Positions 51,183-60,083 are shown, numbered from the stretch's first letter. The stretch is 64,000 nt of DNA from QHVT01 sp036399015 (GCA_036399015.1 DASWNW010000084.1:1-64000), one strand, 5' to 3'. Numbers and translations: made by a program. Notes: generated from the letters alone by a model not told the origin.

Positions 51183-52193
51183 ATGCGATGCCCCGAGTGC
51201 AAGGCCCTGAACGAAGCGAGCGCCGCTGCCTGCTCCAGTTGCGGGCTGCTGCTCCTGAACTCGGCTCCGAAGCGACGCGCGGAAGACCTCGCGGTCAAGA
51301 AGCGCCGCCAGTCCGACAACGACTCGGCCGAATGCCGCTTCTGCGGCGGGGCCGTGCCGCCGAACGCGATCCGCTGCAAGCACTGCAGCGAGGTTCTCGA
51401 CGAGAATTTTTACCGCGAGCGGGCTCAGCGCCTCCGCTCGCGCATCAACTACACGAGCTGGGTGCTCTACCTCTTCGGTTTGGGCGCGCTCCTCGTGTTC
51501 CGCCCGGTCGGCATCCTCTCGATCGCCGCGGGGCTCCTGCTCTCCATCGCTTACTACGCAGTGCCGGTCGAGCCGCCGAGCTCACCCCGTTCCAAAAGTA
51601 AATCGTCCTTCGGGACGATGATTCGCCGCCAGCTCAAGCTCGAACGCGTCTCGATCCCGCTCCCCGCCCTCCGCAACCGCAAGCTCGTCTTCGTCGGCAC
51701 CCCGCTCGTCGCCGCGCTGATCGGCTACTCCGCCAACCTCCTGCTCCTGCAGGAGCCGGTCAACGACATCCTGCGCGAGAACGCCGCCTTCCGCGGCATG
51801 AAGGTCTCGGCGCATTACCAGTACTACGTGATCCCCGGCGTGGTGGTGTACGACCTCGAGGGGCTGAGCTTCCGCCAGACCCCCATCGACGTTCACACGG
51901 CTTTCCTGGAGTTCGCGAAGAAGCTGAAGGAGAAGCGCTACACGCGCGTCGACCTCTCCTACCGCGGCACGACCAAGTTCTCGATGGACGGCGCCTCGTT
52001 CATGAAGCTGGGCCAGGAGTACGCGAAGCGCAACTTCGACTACGTCCTCTACAACGCCCCCCGCCTCGTCCAGCCTGCCGAGGGAACGAAGCCGATCCCG
52101 CCGAACGGGTCGGGACGCGACACGCTGCTCGAGTTCCACCGGAGCTGGTACGGCGAGGACGTGCTGACGAAGACCGTGGCGAACGGACTGTAA
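51183..52193 (+). CDS. Double zinc-ribbon membrane protein
   Basis: 336 residues. Two zinc ribbons at the N-terminus: CPECKALNEASAAACSSC (residues 3-20) and CRFCGGAVPPNAIRCKHC (about 51-68). Two hydrophobic regions follow (SWVLYLFGLGALLVF...GLLLSIAYYAV, then LVFVGTPLVAALIGYSANLLL). The C-terminal part is soluble (IDVHTAFLEFAKKLKEKRYTR, YRGTTKFSMDGASFMKLGQEY) with no named domain. Possibly an envelope stress or membrane-bound regulatory protein, but function is unknown. Confidence 0.7.
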   Translation: MRCPECKALNEASAAACSSCGLLLLNSAPKRRAEDLAVKKRRQSDNDSAECRFCGGAVPPNAIRCKHCSEVLDENFYRERAQRLRSRINYTSWVLYLFGLGALLVFRPVGILSIAAGLLLSIAYYAVPVEPPSSPRSKSKSSFGTMIRRQLKLERVSIPLPALRNRKLVFVGTPLVAALIGYSANLLLLQEPVNDILRENAAFRGMKVSAHYQYYVIPGVVVYDLEGLSFRQTPIDVHTAFLEFAKKLKEKRYTRVDLSYRGTTKFSMDGASFMKLGQEYAKRNFDYVLYNAPRLVQPAEGTKPIPPNGSGRDTLLEFHRSWYGEDVLTKTVANGL

Positions 52194-52206
52194 GCGCGGC
52201 GTCGCG

Positions 52207-52812
52207 CTACAGCAGCTTCTCCCCCTCCAGCTCCCGCGCCAGCTTCGCCGCGTCGATGAACTGGAAGGCCTGCATCCCGACGGACCGCGCCGCGATCACG
52301 TTCTCGAGCAGGTCGTCGACGAACACGACGTGCTGCGGCAGCGCGCCGACCACCTCCAGCGCGCGGCGGAACATCTCCGGATCGGGCTTCGCGACCTTGA
52401 AGCGGTGCGAGAAGATGAAGCGGTCGTCGGGCCGGAAGAGCGTCGAGAACTTCTTCGGGATCAGCTCCGCGTGCACCTCGTTCGAGTTCGAGAGGAACGC
52501 CACCCGGTACTTCGCCCGCACCCTCTCGAGGAGCTCCTCCATCCCCAGGATCGGCCCGTCGAAGAAGTCGCTCCAGATCGTGTGGAACTCGCGCACCGAC
52601 CCGCGATATCCCGCCTTGTCGCACACGTGCTCGTAGAACTCCCAGAACGTCACCGCCCCCCGCTCCATGTCCCGGTACCCACCCGCGTCCTCCAGCACGT
52701 CGATCAACTCGTCGCGCGTGACGGAGGCGTCGCGGCAGATGTTCCCCAGCACCCGCTCGTACGCGAGCTTGATGAGCGTGTTGCCGAGGTCGAAGAGGAA
52801 CCAGGTAGTCAT
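52207..52812 (-). CDS. HAD-superfamily hydrolase
   Basis: 201 residues. HAD motifs: FLFDLGNTLIKL (motif I; the first Asp is present and the second is replaced by Asn in DLGNT), FLSNSNEVH (motif II), KVAKPDPEMF (Lys motif III) and FVDDLLENV (motif IV). The DxGNT variant is seen in many HAD-IA phosphatases. Substrate unknown. Its start codon abuts the heptamer inverted repeat, and it follows the carboxylase gene on the same strand. Confidence 0.87.
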   Translation of the reverse strand: MTTWFLFDLGNTLIKLAYERVLGNICRDASVTRDELIDVLEDAGGYRDMERGAVTFWEFYEHVCDKAGYRGSVREFHTIWSDFFDGPILGMEELLERVRAKYRVAFLSNSNEVHAELIPKKFSTLFRPDDRFIFSHRFKVAKPDPEMFRRALEVVGALPQHVVFVDDLLENVIAARSVGMQAFQFIDAAKLARELEGEKLL

Positions 52813-52813
52813 G

Positions 52814-52896
52814 TTGTCAGTTGTCGGTTGTCGGTTATCAGTGTCGCATCGCCCAGGCGCAAAACCGCAGACAACCGACAACTGAGAACCGACAAC
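52814..52896. repeat. Inverted TTGTCGG heptamer element (single copy)
   Basis: It fills the gap between the carboxylase stop and the HAD start. Left arm: TTGTCAG, TTGTCGG, TTGTCGG, TTATCAG. Right arm: ACAACCGACAACTGAGAACC GACAAC. The core GCATCGCCCAGGCGCAAAACCGC is, in reverse complement, close to the core of the element at 59981 and to the tandem unit at 41053. It can fold into a long hairpin. Confidence 0.85.
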
Positions 52897-52898
52897 AA

Positions 52899-54506
52899 TT
52901 ACATCCTGAACACCCCAAACCGCGGCTCCGCGATCGCCGCGTTGTACGAGACCGAAAGCCCGAGCCCCAGATACATCCGCGTCTCCGCCGGGTCGATCAC
53001 GCCGTCGTCCCAGAGGCGGGCGGTCGAGTAGTAGGGGCTCCCCTCCGTCTCGTACTTGGCCAGCACCGGATCGGCGATGCTCCGCTCCTCCTCGGCCGAC
53101 AGCTCCTTGCCGGCGCGCGCGAGCTGGTCGCGCTTCACCGTCGTCAGCACGCCGGCCGCCTGCTCGCCGCCCATCACCGAGATGCGGGCGTTCGGCCACA
53201 TCCAGAGGAACCGCGGCGAGTACGCCCGGCCGCACATGCCGTAGTTCCCGGCGCCGAACGAGCCGCCGATGATCACCGTGAACTTCGGCACCGTCGAGTT
53301 CGCGACGGCGTGCACCATCTTCGCGCCGTCCTTGGCGATGCCGCCCCTTTCGTACTGCTTGCCGACCATGAAGCCGGTGATGTTCTGCAGGAAGATCAGC
53401 GGGATGCGCCGCTGGTTGCACAGCTCGATGAAGTGCGTCGCCTTCAGCGCCGACTCCGAAAACAGCACGCCGTTGTTCGCCAGGATGCCGACCTTGTAGC
53501 CGAAGATCCGCGCGAAGCCGGTCACGATCGTCGGCGCGTAGCGCTCCTTGAACTCATGGAACTGCGACCCGTCGACGATGCGCGCGATCACCTCCCGCAC
53601 GTCGTACGGCTTGCGCACGTCCGTGGGGATGACGCCGTACAGCTCTTTCGCGTCGTACAGCGGCTCGACCGGAGCCACGCGCGTCGGCGGCTCGCTCTTC
53701 TCCAGCCGCAGGTTCTCGACGATGTTGCGCACGATCGAGATCGCATGCTGGTCGTCCTCGGCGAAGTGATCGGCGACGCCGCTGATGCGGGTATGCACGT
53801 CCGCGCCGCCCAGTTCCTCCGCCGTCACTTCCTCGCCGGTGGCCGCCTTCACCAGCGGGGGGCCGCCGAGGAAGATCGTGCCGGTGTTCTTCACGATCAC
53901 CGCCTCGTCCGACATCGCCGGGACGTACGCGCCGCCCGCGGTGCAGGAGCCCATGACCGCGGAGATCTGCGGGATCTCCTGCGCCGACATGACCGCCTGG
54001 TTGAAGAAGATGCGGCCGAAGTGGTCGCGGTCGGGAAAGACCTCCGCCTGCAGCGGCAGGAACGCGCCGCCGGAGTCGACCAGGTAGATGCAGGGCAGGT
54101 TGTTCTGCAGCGCCACTTCCTGCGCGCGGAGGTGCTTCTTCACCGTCATCGGGAAGTAGGTGCCTCCCTTGACGGTGGCGTCGTTGGCGATGATCAGGCA
54201 CTCGCGGCCGTTGACCCGGCCGACGCCGGTGATGATTCCCGCCGCCGGCGCCTCGTCGTCGTACATGCCGTTCGCCGCCAGCGGCGAGAGCTCGAGGAAT
54301 GGCGTGCCGGGATCGAGCAGCGCCGCGATGCGCTCGCGCGGCGGCATCTTCCCCTGCTCGACGTGCCGCTCCAGATACTTAGGCCCGCCCCCCTGCCGCG
54401 CCGTCTCCAGGCGCCTGCGCAGGTCGTCCACCAGCCCCTGCATCCGCTCCACATTGCCGGCGAAATCGGGTGACGAGGAGTCGAGATGTGTCTCGATCGC
54501 TTCCAT
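52899..54506 (-). CDS. Acyl-CoA carboxylase beta (carboxyltransferase) subunit, MccB/PccB-like
   Basis: 535 residues, the usual length. Carboxyltransferase features: QGKMPPRERIAALLDPGTPFLELSPL, GIITGVGRVNGRECLIIAND, MGSCTAGGAYVPAMSDE, the second-half QNITGFMVGKQYERGGIAKDG and GGSFGAGNYGMCGRAYSPRF. The N-terminal GGGPKYLERHVEQGKMPPRERI suits methylcrotonyl-CoA carboxylase, but propionyl- or other acyl-CoA cannot be excluded. The biotin-carrying alpha subunit is not in the window. Transfers carboxyl from biotin to acyl-CoA in the cytoplasm. The methylmalonyl-CoA mutase subunit at 58963 would suit a propionate route. Confidence 0.93.
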   Translation of the reverse strand: MEAIETHLDSSSPDFAGNVERMQGLVDDLRRRLETARQGGGPKYLERHVEQGKMPPRERIAALLDPGTPFLELSPLAANGMYDDEAPAAGIITGVGRVNGRECLIIANDATVKGGTYFPMTVKKHLRAQEVALQNNLPCIYLVDSGGAFLPLQAEVFPDRDHFGRIFFNQAVMSAQEIPQISAVMGSCTAGGAYVPAMSDEAVIVKNTGTIFLGGPPLVKAATGEEVTAEELGGADVHTRISGVADHFAEDDQHAISIVRNIVENLRLEKSEPPTRVAPVEPLYDAKELYGVIPTDVRKPYDVREVIARIVDGSQFHEFKERYAPTIVTGFARIFGYKVGILANNGVLFSESALKATHFIELCNQRRIPLIFLQNITGFMVGKQYERGGIAKDGAKMVHAVANSTVPKFTVIIGGSFGAGNYGMCGRAYSPRFLWMWPNARISVMGGEQAAGVLTTVKRDQLARAGKELSAEEERSIADPVLAKYETEGSPYYSTARLWDDGVIDPAETRMYLGLGLSVSYNAAIAEPRFGVFRM

Positions 54507-54592
54507 GCGCGGCGGAGTATATCGATCTGCTCCACCGAAGTTATGGTGTGGGAATCCGCCTTAGCCGTCACTCCTATACGACAGGAGCCACC

Positions 54593-56653
54593 ATGATCCG
54601 CAGGAAGAAGACGCCCACGGAAGCCTCGCCGCAGGAGCGGCGGAAGATCCATCCGAAGGTGCGGATGATCGAGAACGGGTCGTCCGCGGTAAACGCAGTA
54701 CGCGCCGAGCTGAGTGCCGCCGTCACGGTGAACCGCGCGCCAGCGCGCCGCGCACGCACCGCCGGCGAGGTCGTCACGCTTGACCGGAAGTACGCCAAGG
54801 CGCCGCCGCTGGCGAAAGTACCGGACGACGTCCTGGTGAACGTCTTCGTCCACACCACCAACGGCCGCGAGATCAAGACCGCGAAAGGAAGAGACGTCCG
54901 CGAGTCGTGCTCGCGCGGCACTCTCCGCACGCTGACCCTGCCGCTCAGCAAGGTGCAGCAGGTCGCGGAGGCCACCAACGTCACGCACCTCGAGCTCGGC
55001 GAGCCGCTCGCCGCCCCGACGCCTATCGTCACGCCGGGACGCCCGGCCGATCCCGGGTTCGAGGTCCGTCGGTTCGGCAAGGCACAGCAGTTCGGCGAGG
55101 ACGTGCTGGTCGGCATCATCGACGTGCAGGGCTTCGACTTCGCCCACCCCGACTTCCTCGACGCGCAAGGCCGCACGCGCTGGGTCAGCATCTGGGATCA
55201 GGGTATGGAAGGCGGCAAGCCGCCGAAGGGATCCGAGTTCGAGTTCGACTACGGCCACGAGCTGACGCGCGACGCGATGAACGCCGCGATCTCCGCCAGC
55301 ACCAAGCAGAAGCTGCCCGCGACGGCCCTCGAGCCGCAGTCGCAGATGGTGCCGGGCTCCCACGGCACCCACGTTGCCAGCATCGCGGCCGGGAACCGCG
55401 GGATCTGCCGCGACGGCATGCTGGCTGGCGTGCTGATCGCGCTGCCGTCTTCCGACCTCGATCCGCGGCGGTCGTTCTATGACTCGACGCGCATCGCCCA
55501 TGCGGTGGACTACCTGGTCGAGAAGTCGAAGCAATTGACGAAGAAGCTCGGCCGCCAGATGCGCTTGGTCATCAACATCTCCCTCGGCACGAACGGGCAC
55601 GCGCACGACGCCAGCAGCGCCATCAGCCGCTGGCTCGACAACGCCATGGCCACGCCCGGCCGCTGCATCGCCGTCGCCGCCGGCAACGCGGGCCAGGAGC
55701 AGCCCGCCTTCCAGGGCGACCTCGGGTACATGATGGGCCGCATCCACACCAGCGGCAGGATCGCCAGCTCCGGCCTGAACCAAGACATCGAATGGATCGT
55801 GGTCGGTAACGGCCGCTCCGACATTTCGGAAAACGAGCTCGAGCTCTGGTACTCCCCCCAGGACCGCTTCGACGTGCAGGTGCGCCCGCCGGGCGCCGCT
55901 TGGACGCGCCCCGTCCCGCCCGGCCGGTTCCTGCAGAACCACCAGCTTCCCGACGGCACCTTCGTCAGCATCTACAACGAGACCTATCACCCCGCTAACG
56001 GCGCCAACTACATCTCCATCTTCCTCAGCCCCTTCATGTCGCCCGATGGCGTGATCGGCATCCACCCCGGCGCCTGGACCATCCGCCTGATCGGGCGCGA
56101 GGTGCGCGACGGCCGCTATCACGGCTGGATAGAACGTGACGATCCGCGACCCATCGGCCGCAGCGGGGATCGCGAGCTGTGGCGCTTCCCCTCCTTCTTC
56201 TCTGACAAGTCGAACGTCGACGAGTCGTCGGTCAGCTCGCTCGCCTGCGGGATGCGCGTGCTCTCGGTCGCCAACCTCGACTTCGCGCGTGAGGCCGTAA
56301 ACATCACCAGCAGCCAGGGGCCGACGCGCGACGGACGCTTCAAGCCCGACGTCGCCGCCCCCGGTACGGAGATTGTCGCCGCGAAGGGTTTCGCCGGCCC
56401 GCACGACCTCTGGATCGCCATGACCGGCACGAGCATGGCCAGCCCGTTCGTCTGCGGCGTCGCTGGCTTGATGCTGCAACTCGAGCCAAACCTGACCGCG
56501 GCGCAGATCGAGGGGATCATCCAGCGTACTGCCATGCCGCTCCCCGGCGCCTCGTTCGCCTGGGCCAACAGCGCCGGCTTCGGCCGCATCGCTCCCGAGG
56601 CTTGCCTCGAGGAGGCAGCGACGATCAACAAGAGAAAGGAACTTCGGGTTTGA
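54593..56653 (+). CDS. S8 (subtilisin-family) serine peptidase, cytoplasmic type
   Basis: 686 residues; the ATG at 54593 follows ACAGGAGCCACC. Catalytic triad: Asp177 in GIIDVQGFDFAHPDF, His257 in GSHGTHVASIAAG, Ser614 in TGTSMASPFVCGVAG. There is no signal peptide; the N-terminus is basic (RRKKTPTEASPQERRK). A beta-rich insert of about 170 residues lies between His and Ser (about 400-560). It runs into an MBL-fold gene with overlapping stop/start (TTGA), and that gene into a deaminase gene (ATGA), so the three form one coupled unit. Confidence 0.85.
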   Translation: MIRRKKTPTEASPQERRKIHPKVRMIENGSSAVNAVRAELSAAVTVNRAPARRARTAGEVVTLDRKYAKAPPLAKVPDDVLVNVFVHTTNGREIKTAKGRDVRESCSRGTLRTLTLPLSKVQQVAEATNVTHLELGEPLAAPTPIVTPGRPADPGFEVRRFGKAQQFGEDVLVGIIDVQGFDFAHPDFLDAQGRTRWVSIWDQGMEGGKPPKGSEFEFDYGHELTRDAMNAAISASTKQKLPATALEPQSQMVPGSHGTHVASIAAGNRGICRDGMLAGVLIALPSSDLDPRRSFYDSTRIAHAVDYLVEKSKQLTKKLGRQMRLVINISLGTNGHAHDASSAISRWLDNAMATPGRCIAVAAGNAGQEQPAFQGDLGYMMGRIHTSGRIASSGLNQDIEWIVVGNGRSDISENELELWYSPQDRFDVQVRPPGAAWTRPVPPGRFLQNHQLPDGTFVSIYNETYHPANGANYISIFLSPFMSPDGVIGIHPGAWTIRLIGREVRDGRYHGWIERDDPRPIGRSGDRELWRFPSFFSDKSNVDESSVSSLACGMRVLSVANLDFAREAVNITSSQGPTRDGRFKPDVAAPGTEIVAAKGFAGPHDLWIAMTGTSMASPFVCGVAGLMLQLEPNLTAAQIEGIIQRTAMPLPGASFAWANSAGFGRIAPEACLEEAATINKRKELRV

Positions 56654-57933
56654 AGCTCACGGTACTCCCCTCGGGACACGGCGATTGCCTCCTGCTCGAG
56701 TCCGCCCGGAAGCGGATGCTCATCGACGGCGGCGTCAGCAAAGCCTTTCGCGAGAAGGTGCTGCCGCTCCTCGCCCGAACGAACGACCGTCCCATCGACT
56801 GCCTCTATGTCTCGCACATTGACAACGACCACCTCGGCGGCCTGATCGTGCTCGTCGATGCGCTGTACGACTGGCGCGTCTACAGCTTCCGCAAGGGCAA
56901 GAAGCCGGCGCCGAAAAAGCCGGCCGTACCCCAGCCGCCGGATCTGCTGAAGATCTGGCACAACGTCTTTTCCGATCTCCTCGAGGAGAATGCGGACCCA
57001 GTTGCCGCGGCGCTTGCGCATACCGCGACCATCTTCTCCGGCCTTGGCCGGACCGCCGGCACCGACGCGAAGGTCCGCGACTACCACGACAACCTCGCCG
57101 AGGGAGCGAAGGAGGCCATCCGGCTGTCATACCGCGTCGGCGCGGAGCAACTCGGCGTCAAGGTCAATCCCGAGTATCGCGGCGGGTTGATGTACCTGAC
57201 GCAGAAACGCCGTCCCGCGCTGAAGCACGGGAAAGCGACGTTCACGCTCATCGGCCCCCGCGCGGAGGACCTCGACAAGCTGCGCCTGGAGTGGAACGAG
57301 TGGCTCGAGAAGCACAAGGCGCTCGTGAACGGCTTGCGGCGCACGGCCGGCAGCGACGCGGGAGAGCTGACCTCGGCGGCAGATCTGGTGGCGCCGCTGG
57401 AGCTGGAGGCGCGCACGCTCGTCGACCGGCTGGCTACGCCGGACCTCGCCGCCCGCGCCGATGAACTGGGAAAGCGTGGCAAGGTCACGACGCCGAACCT
57501 CGCCTCGCTCATGTTCCTGGTCGAGGAAGGGCGGCAGTCGCTACTGCTCACCGGCGACGGCCACGCCACCGACATCATCGCCGGCCTGAAGGAGCGGGGC
57601 AAGCTCCGCCGCGACGGGACGCTGCACGTGAACGTGCTCAAAGTCCCGCACCACGGCGCTGAGTACAACACCACGATTGACTTCGCGCGCGACGTCACCG
57701 CGGACCACTACGTGTTCTGCGGCAACGGCTTCCAGGGCAACCCGGAGCCGGTGGTCCTCGATACCATCGCCAAACAGCGCGCCGCCGCCCCATTCACCTT
57801 CTGGTTCAACAGCACTCCGTCGCACAATGCGCACATGAAAGACATTGCCGCGTTGACGAAAAAAATTGCCAGGAAGAACCCAGGCTTCAAAGCCGTCTTC
57901 TCTGACCAGCCGTTCGACGTCCCGTTCGCATGA
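56650..57933 (+). CDS. MBL-fold (ComEC/Rec2-like) metallohydrolase
   Basis: 427 residues from the TTG at 56650, overlapping the S8 peptidase stop; an upstream start inside the peptidase gene is less likely. Motifs: LPSGHGDCLLLE, RMLIDGGVS, VSHIDNDHLGG (the HxDxDH form typical of ComEC-related hydrolases), later LLLTGDGHATD and VPHHGAEYNTT. A large helical insert of about 200 residues separates the two halves (DDHNLAEG region to ADELGKRGK). No signal peptide. MBL proteins of this type cleave nucleic acids or nucleotides. Coupling to a cytosolic protease suggests a two-component system. Confidence 0.82.
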   Translation: MKLTVLPSGHGDCLLLESARKRMLIDGGVSKAFREKVLPLLARTNDRPIDCLYVSHIDNDHLGGLIVLVDALYDWRVYSFRKGKKPAPKKPAVPQPPDLLKIWHNVFSDLLEENADPVAAALAHTATIFSGLGRTAGTDAKVRDYHDNLAEGAKEAIRLSYRVGAEQLGVKVNPEYRGGLMYLTQKRRPALKHGKATFTLIGPRAEDLDKLRLEWNEWLEKHKALVNGLRRTAGSDAGELTSAADLVAPLELEARTLVDRLATPDLAARADELGKRGKVTTPNLASLMFLVEEGRQSLLLTGDGHATDIIAGLKERGKLRRDGTLHVNVLKVPHHGAEYNTTIDFARDVTADHYVFCGNGFQGNPEPVVLDTIAKQRAAAPFTFWFNSTPSHNAHMKDIAALTKKIARKNPGFKAVFSDQPFDVPFA

Positions 57934-58376
57934 TGACCAGCGACCCCTTCATGCGAGCCGCCATCGAAGAAGCCCGCGCCGGGCTGGCCGAGGGAGGCAT
58001 TCCCATCGGGTCGGTCCTGGTGCACGAGGGGAAGATTATCGGCCGCGGTCACAACCGCCGCATCCAGCGCGGCAGCCCCACGCTGCACGGCGAGATGGAC
58101 GCGCTCGAAAACGCCGGCCGCCTGCCGGCGCGTGTCTACCGCCGGTCCGTCATCTATACGACCCTCTCGCCCTGCTCCATGTGCAGCGGCGCGATCCTGC
58201 TCTACGGCATCCCGCACGTGATCGTCGGCGAGAACCAGACGTTCCTGGGAGAGGAAGAGCTCCTCCGCGCGCGCGGCGTGAACGTCGCCGTGCTCCAGGA
58301 CGAGGAGTGCATCGCCGTCATGACCGATTTCATCCGCGAGAAGCCGGAGCTATGGAACGAGGACATCGGCGAGTAG
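57930..58376 (+). CDS. Cytidine/cytosine deaminase-like nucleoside deaminase
   Basis: 148 residues. Zinc motifs of the deaminase family: TLHGEMDAL (HxE with proton-donor Glu) and SPCSMCSGAILL (PCxxC). The N-terminal FMRAAIEEARAGLAEGGIPIGSVLV and overall size match yeast-type cytosine deaminases and guanine/tRNA-adenosine deaminase relatives. The ATG overlaps the stop of the MBL gene (GCATGA). Possibly nucleobase salvage, or a component of the protease/MBL unit; uncertain. Confidence 0.85.
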   Translation: MMTSDPFMRAAIEEARAGLAEGGIPIGSVLVHEGKIIGRGHNRRIQRGSPTLHGEMDALENAGRLPARVYRRSVIYTTLSPCSMCSGAILLYGIPHVIVGENQTFLGEEELLRARGVNVAVLQDEECIAVMTDFIREKPELWNEDIGE

Positions 58377-58940
58377 CAGCAACTGCCCGGGCGTGAGGTC
58401 GCGGCCGTGAATGGTCAACTGCTTGACCAACCCCACGTCCACACTCTCCAGCCGCGCCAGCTCCTCCTCGTGCGACTCCGCCACGAGGTCCACCAGCCCC
58501 AGCGCCAGCGCGTCCGCCGCGGAGAAGACGCGGTTCGCGAGAAAGAGCTGATTGGCCGCGCGGCGCGAGAGCACGCCGCGCCAGCGCGACGTCCCGCCGA
58601 AGCCGGTCACGATCCCCAGCCGCGCGCCGGGATGCGAGAACCGCGAGCGCGGCGTGGCGAAGCGGAGGTCGAACGACAGCGCGAGGTCGAGCGCGCCGCC
58701 GAAGCAGTCGCCGTCGATGAGAGCCAGGGTCAGGAACGGCAGCCGCTCGATGGTCTCGAACAGCTCCTGCCCGAGGATCGCGAAGTCGTAGGCGTCGCGC
58801 GCGGTGAAGCGCTGCATCTCCGCCATGTCGGCGCCGGCGGCGAAGAGGCCCGGGCGTCCGGAGCGGAAGACGAACAGGCTGGCGTCGGAGGGCAGCGCGT
58901 CGCGGATCGCCCGCAGCGCGCGCGACGACAGGAGGTTCAT
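58350..58940 (-). CDS. Enoyl-CoA hydratase/isomerase-family protein, short
   Basis: 196 residues from the ATG at 58940. Crotonase features: NLLSSRALRAIRDAL, GLFAAGADMAEM (first oxyanion loop), FGGALDLALSFDLRFATP (second), and GLVDLVAES. Family-like residues continue upstream in frame (EYVFDDGG) without an ATG, GTG or TTG, so the first strand may be lost or the true start is non-standard. The C-terminus is also shorter than the usual 250-270 residues. Its end overlaps the deaminase gene on the opposite strand by 27 bases. It follows the mutase subunit on the same strand by 22 bases. Confidence 0.78.
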   Translation of the reverse strand: MNLLSSRALRAIRDALPSDASLFVFRSGRPGLFAAGADMAEMQRFTARDAYDFAILGQELFETIERLPFLTLALIDGDCFGGALDLALSFDLRFATPRSRFSHPGARLGIVTGFGGTSRWRGVLSRRAANQLFLANRVFSAADALALGLVDLVAESHEEELARLESVDVGLVKQLTIHGRDLTPGQLLLLADVLVP

Positions 58941-58962
58941 CCCGCCGTCGTCGAAGACGTAT

Positions 58963-59361
58963 TCAGCCGCGGACGGCGGAACGGATCGCCTCCACCGCGG
59001 TGCCGGTCGGCGTGCCCGGCAGGAAGATCTCCCGGATCCCCATCGCCTTCAGCTTCGGCACGTCCTGCTCCGGGATGATCCCGCCGGCGAAGACGGCGAT
59101 GTCGAGCCCTCCCTCCTCTTCCAGCAGGCGCATGATCTCGGGGAAGAGCACGTTGTGCGCGCCGGAGAGGATGGAGAGGCCGATGGCGTCGACGTCTTCC
59201 TGAATGGCGGCGGCGACGATCTGCTCGGGCGTCTGCCGCAGGCCGGTGTAGATCACTTCCATCCCCGCGTCGCGCAGCGCGCGGGCGATCACCTTCGCGC
59301 CGCGGTCGTGGCCGTCGAGGCCCGGCTTGGCGATCAGTACGCGGATCTTCTTCTCGGTCAT
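58963..59361 (-). CDS. Methylmalonyl-CoA mutase small subunit (cobalamin-binding domain)
   Basis: 132 residues from the ATG at 59361, coupled by ATGA overlap to the GNAT gene. B12-binding signatures: KPGLDGHDRGAKVIARAL (DxHxxG with the lower His ligand), LSILSGAHNVLFPEIMRLL, and FAGGIIPEQDV. This is the stand-alone C-terminal domain of the split methylmalonyl-CoA mutase, which interconverts methylmalonyl- and succinyl-CoA. The catalytic large subunit is elsewhere. Confidence 0.9.
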   Translation of the reverse strand: MTEKKIRVLIAKPGLDGHDRGAKVIARALRDAGMEVIYTGLRQTPEQIVAAAIQEDVDAIGLSILSGAHNVLFPEIMRLLEEEGGLDIAVFAGGIIPEQDVPKLKAMGIREIFLPGTPTGTAVEAIRSAVRG

Positions 59362-59957
59362 GAATTCTCCTGGGGTACTCCGTCGCGGAAGGTCGAGAGG
59401 ACCACGATGTCGTGATACGCGCCGTCGCGGTAGAACTCCGCGCGCAGCCGCCCCTCCTGCACGAAGCCCTGCACTTCCAGGACGTGCTTCGCGCGGTCGT
59501 TGTAGTCGAAGACGTTGATGCGCAGCTTGCGGAGGTTCATCTCGTCGAAGGCGAAGCGCACGAGAGTGCGGATGGCGTCGCTGCCGAAGCCGCGGTTCCA
59601 GGCGCTTGGCTCGCCGATGAAGAGCCCGAACGAGGCCACGCGCGACACCCACTCGATGTCGTGAATGGAGGCGTTGCCGATGTGGGTCCGGTCGTCCTTC
59701 CGCTCGATGGCGAAGTGGCGCTCGGTGACGCTCGCGTGCATGGCCCGGTCGAGCCACTCGATCTCGTTCTGGAAGGCGATCGGATAGCGCGACTTGAGCG
59801 TGCGCACGATGCTCGGATCGTTCATCCAGCGATAGCAGCGCTCCGCATCCTCCCGCTCGAACGCGCGCAGGATCACGTGCTCCCCCGCGATCATGAACCT
59901 CCGCCGCGACGGCTCGCGCGACTCCGGCACGAACCCGCGCTCAGTACGGTCTGTCAT
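59358..59957 (-). CDS. RimJ/RimL-type GNAT N-acetyltransferase
   Basis: 199 residues; Met22 (IAGEHVILRAF) is an alternative start. Motifs: VILRAFEREDAERCYRWMND, FGLFIGEPSAWNRGFGSDAIRTL (acetyl-CoA loop) and LRKLRINVFDYNDRAKHVLEVQGF, typical of ribosomal-protein or small-molecule acetyltransferases. Upstream lies a heptamer inverted repeat. Substrate unknown. Confidence 0.87.
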   Translation of the reverse strand: MTDRTERGFVPESREPSRRRFMIAGEHVILRAFEREDAERCYRWMNDPSIVRTLKSRYPIAFQNEIEWLDRAMHASVTERHFAIERKDDRTHIGNASIHDIEWVSRVASFGLFIGEPSAWNRGFGSDAIRTLVRFAFDEMNLRKLRINVFDYNDRAKHVLEVQGFVQEGRLRAEFYRDGAYHDIVVLSTFRDGVPQENS

Positions 59958-59980
59958 TCCGGGGGCGGATTATAGCGATG

Positions 59981-60064
59981 GTTGTCCGTTGTCCGTTGCC
60001 GGTTGTCCGCGGTGTTTCGCCCGGGCGAGATGCCACAGAGAACTGACAACCGACAACCGACAAC
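59981..60064. repeat. Inverted TTGTCGG heptamer element (single copy)
   Basis: Left arm GTTGTCCGTTGTCCGTTG and CGGTTGTCCG; right arm GAACTGACAACCGACAACC GACAAC. The core GCGGTGTTTCGCCCGGGCGA GATGCC matches the reverse complement of the 52814 element. It lies between the divergent GNAT and M13 genes, so it must sit at or near both promoters. Confidence 0.85.
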
Positions 60065-60083
60065 CTTTCTATACTCCCCCTCC

